From DASQHW01 sp963837155 (GTDB lineage Bacteria > Actinomycetota > Acidimicrobiia > IMCC26256 > PALSA-610), in the NCBI GenBank assembly GCA_963837155.1, contig CAWIMB010000002.1:2356001-2420000 (forward strand): 64,000 nt of DNA, written 5' to 3'. A program made the position numbers and the translations under genes. A model generated the notes under the pieces. It was not told the DNA's origin. It did not search any database and was given only the letters and a program-made list of their open reading frames with translations. This document shows positions 17,205 through 24,610 of the stretch, piece by piece. How positions within the stretch are numbered: position 1 is the first letter of the stretch; every line of letters begins with the position of its first letter.

Positions 17205-17621
17205 GTGGTCGGCGTCGACGGCTCGGATCCCGCCCGGCGCGCCGTCGAGTGGTGCGCGGCACACGCCGAGGCCCTGCGCGCCGAAGTTGTCGTCGTGCAC
17301 GCCCTAGAAACCCCGACGTACGCCGGAGCCGGCCCGCCCTACATCTGGCTGAAGTCGCCGACTCCGGAGCAACGAGAAGCGCGTCACGACCTGGTCGCAC
17401 GCGACTGGTGCAAGCCGCTTGCGGATGCCGGTGTGCCATTCCGGGTCGTGATCATCGACGGCGAACCCGCGCCCGCACTCATGGAGGCCGCCACCCGAGA
17501 GGATGCGGCGCTCATCGTCACCGGCCGACGCGGCCACGGCGGCTTCAAGAAGCTCGTGCTCGGCAGCACATCGCACCACCTGGTGCATCACCTCGGCCGC
17601 CCGCTCGTCATCGTGCCGTAG
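17205..17621 (+). CDS. Universal stress protein 2
   Basis: A UspA-fold protein of about 140 residues: VVGVDGSDPARRAVEW, AEVVVVHALETPT, DWCKPLADAGVPFRVVIIDG, then the nucleotide loop VTGRRGHGGFKKLVLGSTSHH and PLVIVP. The first usable start codon is GTG 17205, but the conserved lysine before VVGVDGS lies upstream of it; the true start is probably near 17187, just after AGGACAGGAG, where a start codon seems to have been lost or misread. It ends 16 bp from the convergent sulfur-oxidation fusion gene. Confidence 0.82.
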   Translation: MVGVDGSDPARRAVEWCAAHAEALRAEVVVVHALETPTYAGAGPPYIWLKSPTPEQREARHDLVARDWCKPLADAGVPFRVVIIDGEPAPALMEAATREDAALIVTGRRGHGGFKKLVLGSTSHHLVHHLGRPLVIVP

Positions 17622-17637
17622 GCACGTCATCGTGATC

Positions 17638-20397
17638 TCAGTTGATGCTCAGTGAGAGCACTTGGATCGCGTTGCCGCCGTAGCCGAGACGATTCCATGC
17701 CGGCTTGTCGGGTTGGGTACGGCCCGCGAGATCAGTCGCGCGGGCACGCACTTCCGTGGTTCCGCGCTCCTCGATCCGCGTGAGCAACTCCCACCACTGC
17801 CAGCTGTGGCGGTGCCGTTCGCCAATGAGTCGAGCCGCTTGCCAGGGGCCGTTGCCAACGCTTACCTCGACGCGCGCGATCGGTGCCGTGCCCGACCATG
17901 CAACACCTCGGATGACGAGATCACCGGCGGCGACGTCGTCAGCGCCCGTCGGTTCTGTGATCACCGATCGCACCTGTTGCAGCCGAACCGGTTCGCGCAC
18001 CGTCGTGCCCGCGCGCTCCCACTCGTACATGTAGCGGTCGGTTTGGAAGAACCCTTCGAATGCATCACCGATGACTTCGATCTCGGTGAGCCACTTGACG
18101 GACGTGACGGAGTACCAACCGGGAACGATCACGCGCAGCGGATACCCGTGTTGCACCGGAAGCGGTTCTCCGTTCATCGCGTACGCGAGCAACGCATCCG
18201 AAGTACGCGCCTCATCGAGCGTGAGGCTGCGTTCGAAACGGATGGCGTCGGCCAATCCTTCGACCGACCCACCGTCGGCACCCCGGAAGAGGATCTCGCG
18301 CGCGGCCGCCGTCGTTCCGACGCGGTCAAGGATCTCGACGAGCGGCACGCCCGTCCACTCCGCGGTACTCACCGCGCCGAGCCGCCACTGCTCGCCGGCG
18401 ACGGGCGGGTCGAACGCCGAGCGGCCGTTGCCGGCACACTCGAGGGTCGCGACGAGCGTCTGCGACGGCATGTTCTGCACGTCGCGCAGGCTCAGCTGCA
18501 TCGGACGCTCCACGAGACCAACGACATCGAGGCGAAACGCGGCGGCATCCAGCACCGGAGTGGCGAAGTGATTCCGTACATAGAAACGCGCGTTTGGCAT
18601 CACCACGCCGCCGATCAGCGCCGGGATCGACGTCTCGCAGTTGAGGGGTTCGGCGCGATGCATGACCAGGCCCGCGTCTGCCGCGGTCGTCACCGGTAAG
18701 CCGGCCGCGGCCCACGCACACATGCCTCCGGCGAGGTTCACTGCGTCGAATCCCCACGTGCGCAGCGAATCGGTCACCGCGGCCGACCGCCCTCCCGAGC
18801 GGCACACCACGACGATTCGCTTGTCGCGCGGGAGCTCTTCTCGGCGTTCGCGCACCTGCGCCATCGGGATCAGCACGGCGTCGGGCGCATGCTCGGCATG
18901 CCACTCGTCGGGCTCGCGTACGTCGAGCAGCAGCGCGCCCGCGTCAACCAGCGCTTTCCCGGCGCGTGCACCAACCTGTGGCGTCGTGCCGACATCAGCC
19001 GCGGAATCGCCGGTCGAGGTCGGCAATCCGGCGCCACTCCACGCGCCGAATCCACCGAGCAGATCGGAGACGTCGACGAAACCGGCGTCGATCAACACGC
19101 TCGCCGCAACCTGTGACCGTGAGCCGCCCGCGCAGTACACGACGACGGGGCCGGTGGTGTCGAGCGCCGCGAGCGAGTCGGCGAGCGCAGGAAGCGGGAT
19201 CTCGCGCGCGCCGGGCAACGTGCCCGCCGCGGTCTCTCCCGGGCCACGCACGTCGACGATCTGCAAGCTCGGCTCGAGCCCCCGCAGCTCCGCGAGCTGC
19301 TCGATCGTGAGCCGAGAACTCGTCTCGATGAGCTCGGGACGACGTGCGAACACCTGCGCCGGTTCGTCGAGCTGTCCGAGGACGCGGTCGTAACCGACGC
19401 GGGCGAGCCGCACCTTTGCCTCGACCGCCGCCGCCGGATCGCCGACCAGGACCACATCCCGCTCGGGGGCGAGCACGTCGCCCGACCACTCGGCGAAGCG
19501 GCCTTGAAGTCCGACGTTCACCGCACCGCGTAGATGTCCCGCGGCGAAGTCCGCCGGCTCGCGCGCGTCGAGGAGTACGGCGCCTGCGTCGCGGTGCCGC
19601 AACACTTCCTCGATGTCGAGCAGGCGCGGAGCGTCTTCGTCGATCAGGGGCCGTACCTCGCGATTTCGCTGCGCGTCGAACTCGAAGTAGTGCGGTCGGA
19701 CCGGCTGACCTTCGGTGACGACCGCGACGAACTCGTCTTCGCTCATGCGTTGCAATGCGTAGTTCGACTGTCGCTGCTCCCCGAGCGTCGAACTCGTCTC
19801 GCTCGACAGCTGCTTGCCGCATGACGAGCCCGCACCGTGCGCGGGAAAGATGCGGGTCGCGTCGGGCAACGGAAGCAGCTTGTCGTGCAACGAGTGATAG
19901 AGACGGCGCGCGAGTGCATCCGCCGAGAGACCCGCGCCCGCGGATGCAAGCAAGTCGGGACGTCCGACGTCACCGACGAACAACGTGTCGCCGGTGAGCA
20001 CGCCGTACGGCACGACATCGTCGGAGTGTTCGTAAGCGACGATGCAGATCGACTCCGGCGTGTGGCCGGGAGTCGCGAGGATCTCGAGCGCGACATCTCC
20101 CAACGAGAAGCGTTGGCCGTCGCGCAATGGCTCGATCACGAACTCGACATCGGCACCCTCGCCGTAAGAGATGACCGCGCCCGTGTGCGCCGCCAGCTCG
20201 AGGTGACCGCTCAGAAAGTCGGCGTGCAAATGCGTTTCGATGACGCGTTCGATGGTGAGTCCTCGAGTCGCCGCCTCTTCGAGATACACGCCGACGTCCC
20301 GGCGGGGATCGACCACGACGGCGCGTCCGGTCTTCTCGTCGCCGATGACGTATGAAGCGTGCGAGAGACACGCCAAGTAATGCTGCGTAAAAATCAT
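17638..20397 (-). CDS. Fusion: persulfide dioxygenase, three rhodanese domains and sulfite-oxidase-like domain
   Basis: One intact 919-residue frame. Residues 1-240 are an ETHE1-like metallo-beta-lactamase fold: T55-H-L-H-A-D60, H112, D137, H187. Rhodanese 1 (272-345) lacks a catalytic Cys (VGDPAAA loop). Rhodanese 2 (378-460) has C422 in CAGGSRS. Rhodanese 3 (488-568) has C532 in CRSGGRS. From about 579 comes a sulfite-oxidase-type molybdopterin domain (PNARFYVRNHF, C654 in LECAGNGRS, HGYPLRVIVPGWYSVTSVKW) and the C-terminal dimerisation domain. Known families suggest persulfide to sulfite by the dioxygenase, sulfur transfer by rhodanese, and sulfite to sulfate by the molybdenum domain. There is no signal peptide, so it is probably cytoplasmic. 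Confidence 0.88.
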   Translation of the reverse strand: MIFTQHYLACLSHASYVIGDEKTGRAVVVDPRRDVGVYLEEAATRGLTIERVIETHLHADFLSGHLELAAHTGAVISYGEGADVEFVIEPLRDGQRFSLGDVALEILATPGHTPESICIVAYEHSDDVVPYGVLTGDTLFVGDVGRPDLLASAGAGLSADALARRLYHSLHDKLLPLPDATRIFPAHGAGSSCGKQLSSETSSTLGEQRQSNYALQRMSEDEFVAVVTEGQPVRPHYFEFDAQRNREVRPLIDEDAPRLLDIEEVLRHRDAGAVLLDAREPADFAAGHLRGAVNVGLQGRFAEWSGDVLAPERDVVLVGDPAAAVEAKVRLARVGYDRVLGQLDEPAQVFARRPELIETSSRLTIEQLAELRGLEPSLQIVDVRGPGETAAGTLPGAREIPLPALADSLAALDTTGPVVVYCAGGSRSQVAASVLIDAGFVDVSDLLGGFGAWSGAGLPTSTGDSAADVGTTPQVGARAGKALVDAGALLLDVREPDEWHAEHAPDAVLIPMAQVRERREELPRDKRIVVVCRSGGRSAAVTDSLRTWGFDAVNLAGGMCAWAAAGLPVTTAADAGLVMHRAEPLNCETSIPALIGGVVMPNARFYVRNHFATPVLDAAAFRLDVVGLVERPMQLSLRDVQNMPSQTLVATLECAGNGRSAFDPPVAGEQWRLGAVSTAEWTGVPLVEILDRVGTTAAAREILFRGADGGSVEGLADAIRFERSLTLDEARTSDALLAYAMNGEPLPVQHGYPLRVIVPGWYSVTSVKWLTEIEVIGDAFEGFFQTDRYMYEWERAGTTVREPVRLQQVRSVITEPTGADDVAAGDLVIRGVAWSGTAPIARVEVSVGNGPWQAARLIGERHRHSWQWWELLTRIEERGTTEVRARATDLAGRTQPDKPAWNRLGYGGNAIQVLSLSIN

Positions 20398-20622
20398 CGC
20401 TCTTCCCCTCGCCGAGCGCGCGCCGCGAAGGTATCAACCCGTTGTCCCGATCTGGACTGCATTGAGCCCGGCGCGACCAGGTGTGACGCGGCCGAGAGGC
20501 CGGATCAGTGCGAAAGGTGCGTTGCGCGCGTTGCGCCATACCTCTTTCTAGGCGTTTTAGTGTCGGTCGCAAGCGTTCCGGATTGGGGTGTGTTCGCGTC
20601 GTTGAGCGGCAATGATTCGAAG

Positions 20623-21100
20623 ATGCGTGGGGACGAGCAGGCGCGAACGGAATTCGATGCCGCCTTTCCCGGCCTCGTTACCGTCGCGTGCCATGCGGCC
20701 CAAAGGTTCTTTCGTTACGACGGTTCGGTTGTCGGTAGTGCCGTCGCGGAAACGATGGCGCAGACCTACGCGCGGTGGGGAGCGCGTGCGTCGTCACGAC
20801 AACGCGGCCGGATGGGTGATTGTGCGCACGAAGGACGTGTGCCTCGAATTCCTTCGCGCAAAATCTGAGACCGAGGACGGGGCGCTCTCCGAGAAGATCT
20901 TGGACACACTCGATCACCTTTCGAAGAGGCAGCGCGACGTCGTCGTACTGCGTTACCTCATGGATTGCGACGAGGCGACGACAGCAGTCGCGCTCGACGC
21001 AACCGAGTCGAGGGTGAATGCGTTGGCGCGGAAGGCGCGTCATCGAATGCGCGGGAACCTCGACGACATCTATGGCGTCCCTGACGAGGCGCCGGTATGA
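20623..21100 (+). CDS. RNA polymerase sigma-70-like (ECF/SigE-type) factor, one frameshift
   Basis: The N-terminal part (FDAAFPGLVTVACHAAQRFF, AETMAQTYARW) resembles sigma region 2. An extra G in a GGGG run near 20777 breaks the frame. The continued frame reads ERVRRHDNAAGWVIVRTKD, then region 4 (LDHLSKRQRDVVVLRYLMDC, TTAVALDATESRVNALARKA). ATG 20623 is a likely but not certain start. The last codons overlap the next gene by ATGA, a typical sigma/anti-sigma arrangement. Region 2 is poorly conserved, so promoter specificity is unclear. Confidence 0.72.
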
Positions 21101-21771
21101 CCGGCAACGGTGAGAGCAATGAGCCGTGGGCTGATGTCTCCCTCCCGGGCGCGTTTGACCCTCGTGACATTTACGAATTCGCGGCTACGGAGGGAGCACA
21201 ACGGCGGCGACAGCGCCGGAAACGACAGATCTTCTTCACGATCTTCGGCTGCGTGATCGTCGGTCTCACGGGCGCCGGCATCGCGGTGTCGGGTGGTGAC
21301 GGCGCGGAAACCAGCATCCAGGTCGCAGCCGAGCCGACCAGTCCGGTGCCGACGGCGTCGTCCACAAGCGAGACGACGCCCACCGCTTCGACGACTCCCA
21401 CGACACAACCGACGCAGCCGACCGACACGACAGAGCAGGATCCCCAACGCACGTTCTCGCGGTGTCGCGCGTTCGCGCGGGCGACGACAGGGATCACCGC
21501 GAAGTTCACTGCATTTCATCTCCAGGCAACCGAGACAACGACACCAGATCCCGCGACGACCACAACAACGAGCGAGCCGCCACCACCGCCGTCAACGACG
21601 ACGACGACGACGCGCCCGCACCCACCGACGACGCCTCCGGCGACCACCCATACGACGCCACCGACGCGCATCGCGACCTCGCCGGGGACAGTGTTCACTC
21701 CCCCGTTTGAGGTACCCGGACCGCCGTCGCCGACCGCACCGACGCCCACGCTTGGGCATTCGCAGTGCTAA
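21097..21771 (+). CDS. Single-pass membrane protein with Thr/Pro-rich exterior, possible anti-sigma partner
   Basis: A 224-residue protein coupled to the sigma gene through ATGA. A cytoplasmic head of about 45 residues (LPGAFDPRDIYEFAATEGAQ, RRRQRRKRQ) precedes one helix (IFFTIFGCVIVGLTGAGIAV). The outside is almost wholly Thr, Pro and Ser, with two cysteines, as in wall-spanning stalks. No zinc-binding HxxxCxxC anti-sigma motif is visible, so the anti-sigma role is inferred from context. The TTTPDP/PPPPST runs are low-complexity, and repeat length may vary between strains. Confidence 0.68.
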   Translation: MTGNGESNEPWADVSLPGAFDPRDIYEFAATEGAQRRRQRRKRQIFFTIFGCVIVGLTGAGIAVSGGDGAETSIQVAAEPTSPVPTASSTSETTPTASTTPTTQPTQPTDTTEQDPQRTFSRCRAFARATTGITAKFTAFHLQATETTTPDPATTTTTSEPPPPPSTTTTTTRPHPPTTPPATTHTTPPTRIATSPGTVFTPPFEVPGPPSPTAPTPTLGHSQC

Positions 21772-21772
21772 T

Positions 21773-21792
21773 GCGTCGAGAAAATGCGACGC
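21773..21792 (+). terminator. Short hairpin after the Thr/Pro-rich gene
   Basis: GCGTCG and CGACGC arms around an 8-base loop, immediately after the stop codon at 21771. It is weak (6 bp). The rest of the 160-bp gap to the next gene shows no structure I can name. Confidence 0.35.
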
Positions 21793-21931
21793 GATCAATC
21801 CACCCAACGTGCCCGCCAACGCGCAAACCGCTCCGTCCATCGGATGGCAAGCGCGACGACGGATTGCTATACACCAGACGAAGGTACTGATGTTCCGGCC
21901 CTTGCCGGGTCAGGCTGATGGGGGAGCTCGA

Positions 21932-23671
21932 ATGAAGCGCTTTGGTTTCACTACCGCGTTGGTCGTTCTTCTTGCGCTTGCGTTTTCGGTGCCGGCGACT
22001 GCACTCGAGTTTCGCTTTCCCCATTTCGGCGGGCACGAATTTCGTGCACCCGAGATGCCGCAGCGAGAGGTCCGCTCGTCGTCGTTCACGTCGCCGTTCC
22101 GTTCGCTGATACAGCATTGTGTGCAGGAGCGTTCGTTCGACGACGGCGGAAGTTGCCGCGCGCTTACTCATGGGTTCCGGCATTTCACGCGGCCTCCGGT
22201 CCACCACCCGACTCCCCCACCGCCGAACCAACCCCCGGCATCGACGACGCCACTGCGTTCGTTGACGGTGTCCCCGCTGCAACTGAAGCCCGCGTTCTCC
22301 CCGTCGACATTCGACTACGTCGTGCCGTGCGCGACCGGAACCAACACGCTGACGCTCACGATCGGCGCAATCACCGGCGGAACGGTCGCCCTCGTCGACC
22401 CGGCTACCACGCCGAGTCGCCAGCAGACTGACACGGTCAATCTCGTTGAGAACCAAGCCGTGACGATCCACGCCGCCGACGGCCGCGGCCACTCCGCGGA
22501 CTACTGGATCCGCTGCCTCCCGCACGACTTTCCCCCGCTCAACATCACGCGTCATCCCGAGAATGGCGCGCCGACACCCGGCTGGTACCTGACGAGCAAC
22601 GTCTTCGCGCCGCCGGGCGGTTCCTTCGCGATGATCCTCGATAGCAACGGCACGCCCGTGTGGTACAAGCGCGCGGTCGGTGCGGCCACGAATATCACTC
22701 CGCTCGGAAAGAACACGGTTGCGTACTTGGACTCCGCTGCGGGCGCAACGTTCAATGCCGACCTGAACCGCGTCTACGACGTCCACGACCTCGCAACCAA
22801 CCAGACCAGCCACATCGGCGCGGTTGGGACGCCGGTCGACTTCCACGAGCTGCAAACCCTGCCGAACGGCAACCACCTCCTGCTCGCGTATCGCATCAAG
22901 ACCGGTGTGAACCTCACCGGTCTCCCGGCGGAAAACGGCAATCCGGCGCCCGGAGCGAATTCCACAATGGCCGACTGCGAGGTCCAAGAGGTCGACCCGC
23001 AAGGCCAGCTCGTGTGGCAGTGGGATGCGAGCGATCACATCGACCCACTCACCGAGACGACGTTCCCGGATTCGCACATCGTCAACGGCCAGCTGGTGTA
23101 CGACGTGTACCACTGCAACTCCATCGACGCGAACGCCACCACCGGTGACCTGCTCGTGTCCGCCCGACACACCGACGCGGTCTTCGACATCCGCCGCTCT
23201 GACGGCAAGGTCGTATGGAAGCTCGGCGGGACGCCGACGAACAAGGACGGTGCGCAGCTCATTCCGATCACGGGCTACGCGCAGTCGACGATCCGCCGCC
23301 AACACGACGCGCGGTTCCTTCCGAACGGCGACATCAGCCTGTTCGACAATCAGTTCCCGCTCGCCGGTCCGGCACAAGCTGTCGAGTTCTCGCTCGCGGG
23401 CGGTGTCGCGACGCCGGTCTTCCAGTTCGGTGCACCGTCCGGAGTACCGAGCGTCGCAACCGGGAGCTTCCGCCACGAGCCGGACGGCCACACCGTGATC
23501 TGCTGGGGCATCAGCACGAACGACAACGGGAGCTTCCTGTCCGAGCTCGATGGGCAGGGCCGCGACGTCCTCGACATGTCGTTCGCGCCCGGGTCAGCCG
23601 CCTATCGCACACTCAAAGTCGCGCCCGACGGGTTCGACGTGAACGTGTTGCGCGCGACCGCGGGAACGTAG
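21932..23671 (+). CDS. Secreted arylsulfotransferase (ASST)-like protein
   Basis: A 579-residue protein from ATG 21932 (ribosome site GGGGAG). It has a clear signal peptide (FGFTTALVVLLALAFSVPATA), a short linker rich in His and Pro, then a cadherin-like beta-sandwich (SLTVSPLQLKPAFSPSTFDY), then the six-bladed ASST-type propeller with repeated aromatic/Asp blades (SFAMILDSNGTPVWYKR, VDPQGQLVWQWDASDHID, GKVVWKLGG, SFRHEPDGHTVICWG). ASSTs move sulfate between phenolic esters without PAPS; activity of this subfamily is unproven. The sigma/anti-sigma pair just upstream may control it. The catalytic His cannot be assigned by eye. Confidence 0.78.
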   Translation: MKRFGFTTALVVLLALAFSVPATALEFRFPHFGGHEFRAPEMPQREVRSSSFTSPFRSLIQHCVQERSFDDGGSCRALTHGFRHFTRPPVHHPTPPPPNQPPASTTPLRSLTVSPLQLKPAFSPSTFDYVVPCATGTNTLTLTIGAITGGTVALVDPATTPSRQQTDTVNLVENQAVTIHAADGRGHSADYWIRCLPHDFPPLNITRHPENGAPTPGWYLTSNVFAPPGGSFAMILDSNGTPVWYKRAVGAATNITPLGKNTVAYLDSAAGATFNADLNRVYDVHDLATNQTSHIGAVGTPVDFHELQTLPNGNHLLLAYRIKTGVNLTGLPAENGNPAPGANSTMADCEVQEVDPQGQLVWQWDASDHIDPLTETTFPDSHIVNGQLVYDVYHCNSIDANATTGDLLVSARHTDAVFDIRRSDGKVVWKLGGTPTNKDGAQLIPITGYAQSTIRRQHDARFLPNGDISLFDNQFPLAGPAQAVEFSLAGGVATPVFQFGAPSGVPSVATGSFRHEPDGHTVICWGISTNDNGSFLSELDGQGRDVLDMSFAPGSAAYRTLKVAPDGFDVNVLRATAGT

Positions 23672-23674
23672 GCG

Positions 23675-23839
23675 CTAAGCCGTGCGCATCGTGGGCCGCA
23701 TGACCGCGCCGATCAGCCAGAACAGTGGGAACACAATTCCCACGATGAACATGACCCAATGGCCGTTGCGGATGGTCAACACGCCCAGCGTGAAGAGCAA
23801 GACAAGATAGAGAATTCCACCACCGATGATGTACGGCAT
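23675..23839 (-). CDS. Small two-helix membrane protein
   Basis: A 54-residue peptide (MPYIIGGGILYLVLLFTLGV then WVMFIVGIVFPLFWLIGAVM) made almost only of two membrane helices with a short polar turn (RNGH). The internal ATG 23839 is preferred over the longer frame because the upstream part is polar, unlike this family, and covers the regulatory site at 23902. It resembles small stress-related actinobacterial membrane proteins; function is unknown. Its stop is 4 bp from the convergent ASST-like gene. Confidence 0.7.
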   Translation of the reverse strand: MPYIIGGGILYLVLLFTLGVLTIRNGHWVMFIVGIVFPLFWLIGAVMRPTMRTA

Positions 23840-23901
23840 GCGATTTGTCCTCTCGCGAGTTGCAGTCGCCGACAACCTAGGAATGCGGTCGAGCGGTCGC
23901 T

Positions 23902-23918
23902 TCACCCAAATCGGGTGG
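23902..23918. promoter_or_regulatory. TCACCC-N5-GGGTGG palindrome (motif family M)
   Basis: TCACCC AAATC GGGTGG, 11 of 12 arm positions, 62 bp upstream of the small membrane protein. First member, from the left, of the recurring palindrome described in the findings. Confidence 0.5.
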
Positions 23919-23934
23919 CGTGGACAATCGCGGA

Positions 23935-24609
23935 TCACAAACCGGGTGACACCAGGCCGCTCTCATAGGCGGCAATTACTGCCTGGGCGCGGTCGCGTAC
24001 ATCGAGCTTGTTGAACACGTGTTTGACGTGCGACTTCACGGTGTCGAGGCTGATGGCGAGCTTGCCGGCAATCTCCGCGTTCGAGAGTCCCTGCGCGATG
24101 AGCTCGAGCACCTCTACCTCCCGGTCGGTCAGCGTGCGTACCGACCGCCGATGAAACGGTGCCGCGCTGATCTCCGCGAACCGCTGGATGAGCGGTTTCG
24201 TCAACGACGGCGTGGGAAGAGCGTCGCCCTCAACGGCCACGCGCACGGCTTGGATGATGTCCTCGGCGCGCGTTCGCTTCAGCAGGAAGCCGCTCGCGCC
24301 TGCTTCGAGCGAGCGATATGCGTACTCGTCGAGTGCGAAAGTCGTCAGCACGATCACGCGCGGCACGTTCCCGTCGGGCGGCGCATCAGACACGATCCGC
24401 TTGGTCGCCTCGATGCCATCCGTCTCGGGAAGCTGCACATCCATGAGCACGACATCGGGCGCGAGCTCGAGCGCGCGCCGGCACGCATCCTCGCCGTCAG
24501 CGCACTCCCCCACCACGTCGATGTCTGGTTCGGCCTCGAAGATCGCGCGCAACCCGATGCGCGTGGGCGTGTCGTCCTCGACGATCAGAAGGCGGATCCT
24601 TGCGGACAC
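23935..24609 (-). CDS. NarL/LuxR-family response regulator
   Basis: A 224-residue regulator. The receiver domain has the acidic pair in IVEDD, the phospho-acceptor Asp in VVLMDVQLPETDG, and Thr and Lys in VIVLTTFA and GFLLKRTRA. A linker follows, then the LuxR helix-turn-helix (LTDREVEVLELIAQGLSNAE, SLDTVKSHVKHVFNKL). It starts 1 bp after the end of the MASE1 kinase gene, so the two are a two-component pair. The target is unknown; the palindrome at 26244 lies in the kinase promoter. Confidence 0.9.
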   Translation of the reverse strand: MSARIRLLIVEDDTPTRIGLRAIFEAEPDIDVVGECADGEDACRRALELAPDVVLMDVQLPETDGIEATKRIVSDAPPDGNVPRVIVLTTFALDEYAYRSLEAGASGFLLKRTRAEDIIQAVRVAVEGDALPTPSLTKPLIQRFAEISAAPFHRRSVRTLTDREVEVLELIAQGLSNAEIAGKLAISLDTVKSHVKHVFNKLDVRDRAQAVIAAYESGLVSPGL

Positions 24610-24610
24610 C

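Noticed and set aside
21793..21931. Possible riboswitch in the leader of the ASST-like gene
   Set aside because: I compared it with c-di-GMP and c-di-AMP riboswitch landmarks from memory and saw no matching conserved blocks; only a ribosome site is clear.
21695..23491. Minus-strand frame of 598 codons over the ASST-like gene
   Set aside because: Shadow frame, Arg/Val/Asp-rich; the plus strand has a signal peptide and propeller repeats.
23931..23949. TCACAAACCGGGTGA near the end of the response regulator
   Set aside because: Lies in coding sequence, and only one arm fits motif M.
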